This document shows positions 1-10,804 of a stretch of DNA of 64,000 bases, in pieces. Source of the DNA: Copromyces sp. CBS 386.78 (taxonomy: Eukaryota; Ascomycota; Sordariomycetes; Sordariales; Sordariaceae); the NCBI GenBank assembly GCA_030685235.1, contig MU839089.1:186001-250000 (forward strand), given 5' to 3'. The position numbers and the translations under genes were made by a program. The notes beneath the pieces were generated by a model, which was not told the origin of the DNA, made no database searches, and worked only from the letters and a program-made list of their open reading frames with translations. Within the stretch, counting starts at the first letter, position 1; each line of letters opens with the position of its first letter.

Positions 1-171
1 TACGGACGGTGTGTGTTTTTGGGCCATTGATTCCAGACCAGCAAAGAAGGAGATAACAACACAACACCCAAGCGCAAGCCGATTCCAAAGTCGATAATTT
101 CCGGCAGTTTCTGGCCCATCCGACCTCTACTATCTCCCATAATCCCAAATACCAGATCACAGCTTGCCACC

Positions 172-2041
172 ATGGCGACCGCACCGGTAGCTACTCAAAC
201 GACGAGCAATGCGACTTTCAGGGTGCGTGTCCCGCTTTTTGGAACCTGACCCCTCGATAGGAGTCGGTGCGAAAGCTCCAGGAGGGAAGCCACTTGCTGA
301 TACCCCACGATGTGAACAGGACAAGGAGAAGCCCGTCGCCGTTCGTTCGTCCAACATTGTCGCCGCCAGAGGTATGCATATACACTTTAGGAATACCTGC
401 TGTCAGCTTGTCTTGTGGTGGTGCTAACGCGGACATGCCACCAGCCGTCGCCGATGCCGTCAGAACGTCGCTGGGACCGCGGGGTATGGACAAGATGATC
501 AGGAGTGGAAAGGGGGAGACCATCATCACCAACGACGGCAGCACAATGTTGAAGAGCATGTCGGTCATGCACCCCACAGCCAAGATGCTCGTCCAGCTGT
601 CGCACGCCCAAGATGTCGAGGCCGGTGATGGCACAACCTCCGTCGTCGTCCTTTGCGGTAGCTTGCTTGGTGCCGCCGACAGGCTACTAGGCAAGGGCAT
701 CCACCCCTCAGTCATCTCCGAAGCTTTCCAAAGAGCCGCCGCCGCCGCGGTAGACGTCCTCCACGACATGTCGCAACCCATCGCCCTCACAGATACCGCC
801 TCCCTCCTCCAGGCCGCCAACACCTCGCTCTCCTCCAAGATCGTGTCACAATACTCCAACCTCCTCGGCCCCATGGCCGTTAACGCTGTCACCAAGACGA
901 TAGATATCAAGACCGCCGAGAACGTCGACCTCAAGAACATTCGCATAGTCAAGAAGGTCGGCGGTACGATCGAGGACTCTGAGCTGGTTGATGGTCTCGT
1001 CCTTACACAGCCCGTCATCAAGAGCGCTGGTGGTCCCGTCAGGATGGAGAAGGCCAGGATCGGTCTCATTCAGTTCCAGCTCAGCCCTCCCAAGCCTGAT
1101 GTGCGTATACCTCTGCATACTATTACAAACCTTGATTGGCTTCTTGTCATCTGAAGCCCTACCCCTATTTATACCGTCACTAACAACCTCTTCTACAGAT
1201 GGAAAACACCATCTCCGTAAACGACTACCGTCAGATGGACAAGATCGTCAAGGAAGAGCGCACCTACCTCCTCAACATGGTCAAGAAGATCAAGAAAGCA
1301 AAGTGCAATGTTCTCTTCATCCAGAAATCCATCCTCCGCGACGCCGTCAACGACCTGTCCCTGCACTTTCTCCAGCGCCTCGGCATCCTCGCCGTCAAGG
1401 ACATTGAGCGCGACGAGGTCGAGTTCATTTGCAAGTCGACCGGCTGCAAGCCCATCGCCGACATTGACTCCTTCACCGAGGACAAGCTCGGTTCGGCCGA
1501 CCTGGTCGAGGAAGTCAACTCCTCCGGCTCCCGCATGGTCAAGGTAACCGGCACCAAGTCGGCCGGCAAGACTGTCTCGGTCGTCGTCCGCGGCGCCAAC
1601 AGCCTCATCCTCGACGAGGCCGAGCGCTCCCTCCACGACGCCCTCTGCGTCGTCCGCTGCCTGGTCAAGAAGAAGGCGCTCATCGCCGGTGGCGGCGCCG
1701 CTGAGATTGAGATTGCCTCGCAGCTGGCCAAGCAGTCGCGCGCCCTGAGCGGCACCGAGGCCATCTGCTGGAAGGCGTTCGCGGACGCCATGGAGGTGAT
1801 CCCCACAACTTTGGCGGAGAACGCCGGTCTGAACAGTATCAAGGTGGTGACGGACCTGCGCCACAGGCACGAGAACGGCGAGAAGAACGCCGGCGTCAGC
1901 ATCAAGAGCGGTGGTGTCAACCCGAATATCGCCAAGGAGAATGTTCTTCAGCCCCTGTTGGTCAGCACGAGCGCGATCCAGCTGGCAGCCGAGACGGTGA
2001 AGATGATCCTCAGGATTGACGATATCGCTCTTAGCAGGTAG
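172..2041 (+). CDS. cct4: CCT delta subunit of the cytosolic chaperonin TRiC
   Basis: This is a subunit of the double-ring, ATP-driven cytosolic chaperonin that folds actin, tubulin and many WD40 proteins. The spliced model is 172-222, 320-371, 445-1100 and 1199-2041, giving 533 residues, the usual size for a CCT subunit. Introns are 97, 73 and 98 bp, with GTGCGT/GTATGC donors and consistent phases. The N-terminal exons read MATAPVATQ... and [17 protein letters not shown], then [18 protein letters not shown]. The nucleotide-binding signature GDGTTS is present in exon 3. The [16 protein letters not shown] junction across intron 3 matches the delta-subunit pattern. The ATG at 172 follows CACC and has no in-frame upstream ATG in the window. 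Assignment to delta rather than another CCT paralogue rests on the NDYRQMDK region and is recalled, not searched. The gene converges on the 2729-4380 gene. Confidence 0.93.
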
Positions 2042-2728
2042 ATGTACTGATAAGGGTATGGGAAGATAAAAGAAGGAAATGAAATGAAAGATGATATAGA
2101 AATACTGTATGTGTAACATGTCCATATTGTAATTAATGGTTCTGGATGAAACATTCATGCATGACTCAGGTAGATATTCCGTGTATGAACCGCTATGAGG
2201 ACGACTCATCTCATTCTGAGGGGAGGCTGTTATAAGAAAAGTCGACCTACGGATATGACATATTGTTCTGTACACACAAGACACGACAACCCTTAAATCA
2301 TGAGGATAAAAACCAGCAACCTCTTTTTCAAACTAAATAAATACTTGCGCCAATGTGCTCCGACTTATCGTATACGACTGATTAAACAAAGAAACGCTGA
2401 GATGCTAAGGTATATACCCTACCCGTAATCTGACCTATTCTGCCATGCTTTCCCAGTGAACGTATATATATATATATATAAATGCGGGATGCTGTTTTCC
2501 TCCGCAGAGCCACTTGTGACTTTCACTTGTGAGAAACGTTTCTCGTAATGAACCCCTCGCGAATAGTCCTGCCATACAGTTTTGTGCTTTCGCTTTCGCT
2601 TTTTTTTCTTTTTTTTTTTTTTTGCTGAGATGAGATGAGACGAGAAGAGAGAATGTAGGTAAACCCAAAAAGGAAGTGAGGGGGATGGTGGGGGGCAGGG
2701 AAAGGTGTGGTGACCCAGCCGAGCCAGC
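2042..2728. other. Convergent intergenic region with TA microsatellite and poly-T
   Basis: This is 3' flank shared by the chaperonin gene (+) and the membrane-protein gene (-). It contains an alternating TA tract (about 2464-2480) and a nearly pure T run with one C (about 2600-2623). I see no supported gene; the ORFs here are low-complexity Lys or Phe runs from the T tract. Confidence 0.7.
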
Positions 2729-4380
2729 TCACTCATGAGAAATCAGACTATCCGATTCCTTAAGTCTTTCCTCCCTGATACTTCCACTGACACCCGACAC
2801 CGCACTAGAGCTGCTCCCGATGACAGTAGGCGTATCCCCATCCACCGCAGGATCATATTCCTCCCCATCCCCGTTTGTCTCTCTCACTTTAGTCTTGACC
2901 CCCTTCTTGCCAGAAGCCTTAGCACCCTTATCACCCTGCTTATCCATAGGCAACTCCCCCTCACCATCACTATCATCCCCCGAGCTGCTCCCCTCGTCAC
3001 TTCCGCTTATGACACTGTAAACACTGCCCCTTTCTGCAGGGTTCGCGGCCTCCGCATCCCCGCGTCCCGTAACCAACCCCTCAGATTCGGCCCCGTCCTC
3101 CGGGATCTGTTCCTGTTTCTTGATGTACGAATCAATAATGTAATACTGCAACGCATTCATGATGAGCGGGAAAATCATCATGACGAAAGCAATCTGCAGA
3201 CGCTCGTTGCCTTCGGTCCAGCCGAGGGCCCAGTCGCCTACGCGAGAAATCCAGGGAAAGACCATGAAGATGATGAGGACAAAAAACTTCATCCCCATAA
3301 GACCGATGAAGTAGATGATGGATTGCTTGAACCACCAAGCCCAGCGGGGCTTAGTTCCAGGTGGAGAGTGGAGGGGCGTGTAGTTGCCGGATTGGAGGGA
3401 CTCGGGCGGTTGGCCGAGGGGGGTGTAAGTGAGACCGCGGGAGAGGAGGCGGACTAGGAGGATGAGAATTGGGATGCCGATTGTTGTCTGTTTTTATTTT
3501 TCGTTTTCTCTGTCAGCATAGCTTCAACAAGGAAGAGGGGGGAGTAACTTACATCAATGGCCAAATTCAACAAATAAAACGAGCACGGGTTGGGCATGTA
3601 CTCGTCTTCGCCTCTCGCACTTAATACGCCATATTCCACAGCTCGCTTGACCATTTTTGTCCCAACAGCCACAGCCACCGGGTCCAACACTTTAATCTCA
3701 AACTTCCCGCTGGTCAACATCGACATGAAAACGTTGGCGGCGTGCACCAACACGCTCCCAAAGACTTGTTTCGACACATCAAAGAACCAAATCTTCACCG
3801 GTCTCTGCGGCCGTTCGCGCCAGCGCTTATAGACCAGCGAAGATATCGCCAAGCAACCAAGGGCGATTTGGACTAAGATAGCGAAGGAGCCGAGAAGGCG
3901 GCATTCGGTGTTGTTGTCTGTTTGTTGAGACATGGGGGAGGCGGAGGTGGGGGAGGTTGGTTGTGGTGTTGACGTTGGTTGAGATGTGGGAGTCATCGTG
4001 ACTGAAATAACGGTTCCGGCCAGGGCAGGTGGGTTGACGTCGACAATGTGAGGAAAGGTTTCGAATGGTTGGGGTTCCAAAGTGTCTTCGGCGTCGGTAT
4101 CGTCGTGGAGTTCGGTGTCTACTCGTGGGTCGACAAAGTAGTCGGGACGGATATCTGCACCAGCAGCTGCTGCCTCGCCACCTAGGCGACGACGGAGACC
4201 GCTAACGGTTCCGATGCGCACGCGGTGATGTGACGGGAGAGTAGCTGCAACTGGTGCGTCAACAAGGCCGATATCAAGGTTTCGATGTTGTCGTGAAAAA
4301 GAGAAATGCGTTGTTGCGCCGAGGGGACGGGGACCAGGCGCTAAGGGTCCTGGAGGCGGTGGTTGCTGTAGAGGAAACAT
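2729..4380 (-). CDS. STIMATE/TMEM110-like vacuolar or ER multipass membrane protein
   Basis: The model has two exons, 4380-3553 and 3487-2729, giving 528 residues with one 65-bp intron (GTAAGT donor, CAG acceptor). The N-terminal ~150 residues are Pro/Thr-rich and probably disordered. They are followed by a membrane segment around LLGSFAILVQIALGCLA, then the motif KIWFFDVSKQVFGS. Further hydrophobic segments follow, one with IYFIGLMGMKF and a last one with MMIFPLIMNALQYYIID. The C-terminal ~110 residues are acidic, Ser/Gly-rich and hydrophilic. The WFFDxSKQ-(G) core with terminal membrane helices is the pattern of the STIMATE family, which includes animal TMEM110 (an ER-plasma membrane junction regulator) and yeast YPL162C (vacuolar). 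The in-frame codon 15 bp upstream is TTG, so I start at the ATG at 4380. A later Met (MSQQTDNN...) just before the first membrane segment is an alternative start. Family is inferred from memory of motifs. Confidence 0.82.
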
Positions 4381-6805
4381 TTGGATGGAGTGCAAGTCTT
4401 GGACACTTTTGGGGGTGTGTATGTGTGTATGTTGGAGATAAAGTTGTCTTGGGTATTTCCGAGACAGGTTTCTCGCAACAGAGAAGAAAGGGTCGTCTGA
4501 AGAATCCAGATGTTCCAGACAGAAGAGGGGCGGCGCTCGAACACGGTGACGTGAGGTGTGTGTCGTACAAAGGTCAGATGGTTCAGTTCACGCGGCGTGG
4601 ACGTAGACTCGTCTCGTGGTGATGGTGGTGATGATGATTTCGTTCAACTCTGTACGTTTAGGTCACGGTACTGTCGGTACTGGTTTCGTTGGATAATGTT
4701 GGTGTTAGGTTATTCGGTGCAAAGTCTGAGAGAACCTGAAGTGGGCTTGTCAAGTTTCAGCCGTTCGGTTGTTGAATCCAAGGCTTTCCACTTTGAAACG
4801 TTCGAGTTGGAGAAGGAAGGGGAGGAAGATGACGCCAAGCGCTTTCAGTCGCATTCGAGCGCTCAGAATCCCAGTTCGAGCAAGTTGATATTGGTTTTCG
4901 TATTCCCAAATCGCATGTCAAGTTTTTTGTGTACAAGTATTTCCAAACCGGGAAAATGGGAAAGCGATTGACAGAGTCCAGAGACCAACAAATGTCGCGT
5001 ATCACAGCCGCCCAACAACAAAGCCTTGGTTCACTTTGCCTGAAACTAGAAACCAACATCTCCGAGAGACCTGAAGTGAGGGGCCAGCTGTTCCTGCCCT
5101 TACAAGTTACAGCACCCTGAGCACGTCCAGGGCGGAGGCGAGGATGCACAGACTGCACAGCAAGGTCCCGTACCGTCATAGGCCAGTTGCAATGGAGCCA
5201 TTGTTCTGTTTAGACTTTAGGTAGGTACTGTGTAGGCGCATCCTCGACCTATCATTGGCCGCCCGCACTTTGGCCTTACAGTGGAGTCACTTTTTCCAAC
5301 TTGCCTTTGCCTGAAAGATGGGATCCACTGGGGTTTCGGGATCCACAAGACCATAACCTAATTCCGCGGGGCTTTGCACGGCGGCTCCGCTCTCCGCTAC
5401 CCTATCTTGCTTCCCGTCGTCTAAAAGTTTAACGATATTTTGGCCATTTCAGCCTCTGCCTGTCGCAATCTGATATCTGGGCATATGGTTGAGGCGGACA
5501 CAAATAAGTGCTACATAGTTGTATTACGAGCGTCTGGTGCAAACGAGGACATGGGATGGCAGATCCGGCACTTTCATGAACTGTCATGCCGTTCGCCAAT
5601 ACTGTATCAAGAGGCAACACCCTAGAAACTCATCGTTCGGTTTGATATCACCGACATGTGCTGGCATGCTGTGGCGAAAGCAGGTGGCTTAGATGTTCTG
5701 CTCATGTAGTGTAACGGCCCGCCCGCAAGGCTGAGAAGCATGCCAGGCCTCGACATCAAATGCACATGCATCACCTAGACTCAGCCGATACTCAGACGTC
5801 ATTTTACTCCTAGCAATGTGCTGTTGTCTGTGTCGCGGGAAAAGGCTATCAGGGTTCACGGACAAACGACAAACATCGAGGTGCAGGAAATAGGTGAATT
5901 CTGAGTCGAGCGTCTGACCGAACAGTGGGACCACGCCAACACTCCAAATGGCAGTGACCAATGGATAATAACTAGTTTGCAATTATCTCGTCGCAATCTC
6001 GTCCCATGGCTTCTGACGCCAAGATGGTTCTGTGTCGCTATCAATTCAGTTGTTCCCGCATCCCAATGCCAGTTCAGTAGTTGGAAAGTCATAATGCAAT
6101 CCTCCCCTAGGATTAAGACAACCGAGGAGCAAAGGAAGGCCAGCAGCAAAGCGGCCATTAAAGCATTGCGCGCGCCCAGGGGTTTCCAGCTCAAGCCCAA
6201 CGTAAAAGAGTATAAAAAGCAAAAAAGTCCATCAAACCATCACACCTATAACCCCGTTTGATTCTCCCATGCCAACGCAACAACGATGAGGGAGCCGCGC
6301 AAAAATAACAAATCGATCCGTGTGAAAAACGAGTTTAATGATCATGTATGATGTTTCGGTAAGAGGGCTTCGTGAGGAGTGGAGTATGGCAAAAGGCAAC
6401 ACAAAGCCTAGCCAAGCCAGAACCGAATCCGGCCGCGTGTACGAGATATTGCGCGTCGTTCGTGAAACTCTTCTGTTGTCATCCGTACACTGGGGGATCC
6501 AATTTATGATAACAGGGGTTCGTCGTTTAGGCGCACTCTGGCACGGTGGGAAGCAGCCTGCGCATGAAGTGAGGGATGGGACTCCGCGCGTGGAAGGTCA
6601 ACGGCGACCTGTCCTTCTTTCGGGTCGGTCCCGGCGGCGATGATCTGCTCGAAGCAGCCGGGGGTGATGGTCTACTCGAAGCCGGTGTGTTCGGAGCCGT
6701 CGTGCTCGGCGCCGCCCTGGTCTTGGAGGAGGTAGTGTTCATAGAAGACGGGCCTCCAGACGATCGTTGTCGAATTCGGAGGCTGTCCGTAGGCCCGTCT
6801 AACTG
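4381..6805. other. Intergenic region, promoter side of the STIMATE-like gene
   Basis: This region is 2.4 kb between the start of the STIMATE-like gene (-) and the stop of the SF3b p14 gene (-). ORFs of up to 140 codons overlap on both strands but show no family motif, no plausible splicing and no coherent composition. Nothing else stands out. Confidence 0.6.
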
Positions 6806-7539
6806 TCAATCGATACCGTGTTGCCGCTTGATGCGTTCTAGATTCTCCTTGCGGGCATCGAGGTCCTCTTTTGTCTTGTTCATCTTGTCGGGCTGATGGT
6901 ATAGTACTGCATGATGGTCAGCGAACCCCCGCGACGGCGACAATATGAGATGAGGGACAAGACATACCAACAAGGTAGCGGTTCTGAAAGTTGTAACCAT
7001 TCAACTTGTCACACGCCTGCTTCGCATCCATTACGTCCTCATAGACAACGAAGGCAGTGCCCTTTGTGTTGCTCGCAATGCCCTGGCGAACTTGACTATA
7101 GTCCGACGTGGTCAGTGGGAGGACGACATGATGATCGACAGGGACGGGATGCCATACCGGATAGGTCCGTACTTTCCGAACAGGTCGAAGAGCTCCTCCG
7201 GAGTTACGTTGTAGCTGTCGAGACATGTTAGTCGATGACATGTCCATCACCTTGACGACAGCGAGGCAGACGACGGCGTACCTTAGATTCTTTACGAACA
7301 AAGCTCTGTTGTATAGATGCCAACGGTTAGTCATCCTGAATGGTAACGTTGACGTAGGACAGGAGGGCAATTGATGGAGGGTCGTATAGGGAAGGACCAA
7401 GTGGCTGTAGGTAGAGGCAAGGTGTGTGTACAGGCCACGGGCTGGGCAGGCGATAGGACACCAACGGGCAGCAGGTTGCGCGCGACCGCGAAGGGACTCA
7501 CCGATTCACTTCAGGGCCAAGTTTGTTGGCGCGACTCAT
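6806..7539 (-). CDS. SF3b subunit p14 (SF3B6), branch-point-contacting RRM protein
   Basis: This small RRM protein of the U2 snRNP SF3b complex binds SF3b155 and contacts the pre-mRNA branch adenosine. Five exons join in phase: 7539-7502, 7305-7282, 7214-7158, 7095-6968 and 6906-6806, giving 115 residues. The protein starts [12 protein letters not shown] and continues [51 protein letters not shown] and [15 protein letters not shown]. It ends in [10 protein letters not shown]. This covers the whole family, including RNP2 (LFVKNL) and RNP1 (KGTAFVVY). Length and sequence are extremely conserved, so the splice model is near certain. Five exons in about 730 bp is intron-rich for a 115-residue protein. 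A splicing factor with four short introns could in principle be sensitive to its own activity, but nothing in the sequence shows this. Confidence 0.95.
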
Positions 7540-8292
7540 ATCTCGATGTCGATGTTGGTAGGGTTCGACTCGGGGAAACTAATTGTTGGTGGTGGGTAGA
7601 ACGTTCAAAGGGGGGCGTTCCAGGCGACGAAGCTGTAGTTGTGGTGTTCAAGTGCAAAGTGGAAATGGCGAAAGAGATAAGTAAGGCTGATGCGAGTGGA
7701 CGGGTTGACGCGGGAGGGATGAGGAGAAAGTTCGAGTTGGAAAGCGGCCGGGCGGGTGGGGCTGCGTCTTTCTGCCTAGCCTGCCCACGTGACGCCACCC
7801 GTCAGGGTAAGTGGCTGCAATCTGGACTGTGGGTGGTTTTTGACCGACTGATTGCACTGCAATCGGATGGCAGTGGGAAGTGGAAAGAGTAGGTGGTCAG
7901 CTGCCACCTACCTACCAACGCACGACTGTCACTGCAGAGTGCAGTGAGTTGCGCTGCACGCACATCGAAACGAGCAATGATCAGTTCGCGAATCCTTCCA
8001 ACCTGGAAACAGAGCACGCCCAGGGACCTGGCAGCAACGGCTCGAGTGTTTCCATGAATGCGACGGCTTCCACTGAGAAAGCATCTTTTTATCTTTTATC
8101 CCAATATCAGGCCTCAAACAATGGCCTGATGGTAACCCTATTGTCCTACGGTGTATACGCAAACACTATCGCAGAGACTGCAGAAAAGGCTACGTGGCTC
8201 ATTATTATTCATTTCTGCCAATATTTGCATCTCCCATCTTGGTATCCCGACAAGTCGTTACCGACTCTGCCACCACAAACTGGATATGATAT

Positions 8293-8390
8293 CCGTCCCG
8301 ATTCCCGATCGCTTTCCGACAACGGCATTATCGGGATTAGCAGCTATCATATCGGACTCCCGCTAAAAGTGCGATAAGATAATCGGACGG
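8293..8390. repeat. 98-bp imperfect inverted repeat, possible foldback element
   Basis: The left end CCGTCCCGATTCCCGATCGC (8293-8312) is matched by the reverse complement of the right end, CCGTCCGATTATCTTATCGC (8371-8390), allowing a one-base gap. The stretch is therefore imperfectly symmetric over its 98 bp. I see no clear target-site duplication at its borders. From memory, N. crassa has a described 98-bp inverted-repeat element named Guest. The size agrees, but I cannot compare the sequences, so identity is only a hypothesis. Confidence 0.4.
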
Positions 8391-9229
8391 GGCCATGAAA
8401 CAACGATGTGCACTTTATCCCTGGACAGATATCCAAGTGACCAACCTCTTGCAAGGTTGTCGTGATGGACATGACTGCACCTCCATCATACCTCGCCCTT
8501 TTGTCACCACACACCCTACCCGCGGTTGGCGATGAAGCCCTCGGTCTGGGGTAACTGTATCGGAATTGTAACCTCCGGAGTAACTCTGTCGTCTTTTTGT
8601 AACCTGATGACGACCAAAAAGGACAAGGTCAAGTCAAGACAGACTGCTCAAATAAGGTTTGTTTACTTTATCCCCTAGCCCCTTTTTCTGTGCGGCCCCC
8701 ACCCTATTGGGGCCTCTTGGTATGGGGAAGGCCGGAAGACGCCCGACGAGTTCTCTGGGGTCTGTCTCTCTGCAGCCACGCTCACCCTTGTCAGGGTATT
8801 GCAGGCATCGGTGTTGTCCACTGTTGCTCAGTTACTCATATCACGACATCGAGCACCGACTGGTAAATCGGACTCGTGATGGCTTTCTTGGTTGTCTTTC
8901 ACATTGCGACATCTCGATCATGTCTTGGACTATGACATCGGACTGGGATCCCAACCGGAAAGGGGAGCCGTTGAGAGCGAAGTCACTCTAGGAGCCAAGA
9001 GCGTCTTGGCTAGGGCCAAGGAGCCACTTCTTTGACTGTGTTGGCGATATCGTTATTCAGCGCGCGGCGACACGCCTTTCGACCGCGCCAATCGGTCAAG
9101 AGATTGGGAACCATTGGCGAACACCATTTGCCGTGTTGGATCCCAAAGGTCTCTCTCTGGGCATTGTATATCAGGACTGACCAAGAGATTCCTGCGGCGT
9201 CTCTGGTCAACATCCGAACGCATCGTGTC

Positions 9230-9273
9230 AAAAAAAAATAAAAAATTTTAAAAAATTAAAAAAAAAAATTATA
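9230..9273 (+). repeat. A/T-rich homopolymeric tail, possible retroposon 3' end
   Basis: The tract has long A runs interrupted by T. The surrounding DNA is of ordinary composition and the tract has an abrupt left edge after CGTGTC. Such a tail can mark the 3' end of a LINE- or SINE-like insertion. I found no open reading frame of a reverse transcriptase and no convincing flanking direct repeat, so the interpretation is weak. Confidence 0.3.
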
Positions 9274-9383
9274 TTTAACAGTCAACTTGACTTCACTTTC
9301 ACGGCCGTTGGAATTCCACTTACAACCCGTGATAGCGCTCGTGTACAATTGGTGTTTCATTTCCGTTCTGCTTCATCCCCTTA

Positions 9384-9579
9384 GCCGTGAAATTGTATCA
9401 TTTCTTGGCAGGGCTACCCTCTACCTGCAGTACTTGGTGGCCTTCCAAAGATTCGCCAAACGCGCGCAAAAACCAACCAAGCCCAGGTGTCTGCGTGGCC
9501 AAGAAGTACCAGTGGATAAATATAACGCCAACCGATTGGTCAAAAACGGCCTTGGCAAAAAATGATACAATTTCACGGC
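9384..9579. mobile_element. MITE-like element with perfect 20-bp TIRs and TA flanks
   Basis: The left end GCCGTGAAATTGTATCATTT (9384-9403) is repeated exactly in inverted orientation at 9560-9579. TA dinucleotides lie immediately outside each end (9382-9383 and 9580-9581), and the symmetry extends one further base (TTA...TAA). The inner sequence continues with weaker symmetry, for example CTTGGC near both ends and AGTACTT/AAGTACC further in. The element is 196 bp and has no ORF of interest. Perfect TIRs, TA duplication and small size are the hallmarks of Tc1/mariner-type MITEs. It sits about 380 bp upstream of the start codon at 9956, probably in that promoter. Perfect TIRs suggest a young or conserved copy. 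I do not recognise a named family. Confidence 0.8.
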
Positions 9580-9955
9580 TAAAGACATTGAAAGACGCTG
9601 GCTTGAAGTCCGAATTCAGGGACCAAGTAGGCGACGACTCCGTCCACACGTGCGCCAACAGTGACCTAAACCTTGTATACTGTTTGTGTACTGTAGCGCG
9701 TTTCCACGCGAACCTCGACAACGCACTCGCACTGCAATCGCATCGTCGCCTCCACCTTTTACAACCTCGAGCTTCGACCTGCACCTAGCCGATTCTCTTT
9801 CCCTCCATCATCCCTTCCTTCTTGGCTTGACTTTGTCTATAATCCTTGACTGGATAACATTCTAGTTTCAGTGAACACGCACTCTCACCTGTCTTGCAAC
9901 CATCAGGAAAACTGTTCTTGTCAACAAGCCGTGTCCCGAACGCCGGAAGTGAACG

Positions 9956-10804
9956 ATGCCCTCCGTCACCCACGAGAGGCTCCCCTCGGCCAAGAAGAGG
10001 AGGCGAGACGACGACGAGAATTCCTACACATCGAGTAACATCCAGATCCCATTGTATGCCGACTACACGTTAAATTACTCACCGCCGCCATTCCAGTTTA
10101 CTAACCCTCCCTTCCTCTACTCCAGCTCCCACCCAGCCCTCGACACCACCCGCGGCCTCCTTGCCGACAAGTCCTCCTACGCGAATCCCACTATACTCCA
10201 GCCTTACCCGTCTACTCTGCGAAAGATAATACCCATCGCCATCAACAAGAAACAACGCATGTCCGTCTCCGATGACGTTCACCACCGAGAGGACATCCAT
10301 TACGGCATGCGAGCCAAGTCCAACTCACCGACTTCCGCTTCCCACCATCATCACCAGAAACAGCAACACGCTTTGTTGTCCAAGGTGAAATGTCTAGATC
10401 GGTGTCATATCTGTTTCCGAAAACCGAGCAAGAAGGCCGACCTTGATTCGTACGCCGACTGCCAGGGATGTGGCCAGCGCACATGTTACGTATGCATGAG
10501 GCAGTGTCCCGGATGGACGTCAAGTTTCCATCACCAAGGACGAAATCAACATACCGGAGGACAAGAAGGGCAAACGAATGATATCCGTTTGGCAAGCTCG
10601 AGTCCCGAGAACTCGTTCACTATGTTGGATGCGGACGCAGAGGCGGACGTGGACTTGGATGAGAAGGAAAGCCAAAGGTCAAAACAGACGACTGGTTGGC
10701 ATGCCAACGGCCACCGAGAAACGATATGCGGACAGTGTTGCGAGGAGAGAGGTGATAATGGAGACGTGGTGTGTTTTGGGTGTTTACCTTCGTTTGGGGG
10801 ATGA
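9956..10804 (+). CDS. Cys-rich zinc-binding (RING-like) fungal protein, function unknown
   Basis: I read one exon of 282 residues. The N-terminus is basic (KKRRRDDDE, a possible nuclear localisation signal) and is followed by a disordered Ser/Pro/Tyr-rich part with a His/Gln run near residue 125. From about residue 142 there are spaced CxxC pairs: CHIC, CQGC, CYVC, then CGQC and CFGC near the end. This is enough to bind at least two zinc ions in a RING- or PHD-like cross-brace. I do not recognise the family by name. The C-terminus is uncertain. A 52-nt intron (10780-10831) would join in phase to a second frame ending at 10982. More coding-like sequence in another frame lies at about 10964-11098. 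The unspliced form keeps the last CxxC pair, which favours it. The ATG at 9956 is the first in frame. A MITE-like element lies in the upstream region. Confidence 0.65.
   Translation: MPSVTHERLPSAKKRRRDDDENSYTSSNIQIPLYADYTLNYSPPPFQFTNPPFLYSSSHPALDTTRGLLADKSSYANPTILQPYPSTLRKIIPIAINKKQRMSVSDDVHHREDIHYGMRAKSNSPTSASHHHHQKQQHALLSKVKCLDRCHICFRKPSKKADLDSYADCQGCGQRTCYVCMRQCPGWTSSFHHQGRNQHTGGQEGQTNDIRLASSSPENSFTMLDADAEADVDLDEKESQRSKQTTGWHANGHRETICGQCCEERGDNGDVVCFGCLPSFGG

Larger units (their letters stand above)
7540..9955. other. Divergent intergenic region with small mobile-element relics
   Basis: This region separates the SF3b p14 gene (-) from the zinc-binding protein gene (+), so it should hold both promoters. 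It contains an 8-bp-stem hairpin around CAGCTG (7889-7911), a 98-bp imperfect inverted repeat (8293-8390), an A/T tail (about 9230-9273) and a MITE-like element (9384-9579), each listed or discussed separately. No gene is supported. Confidence 0.65.
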
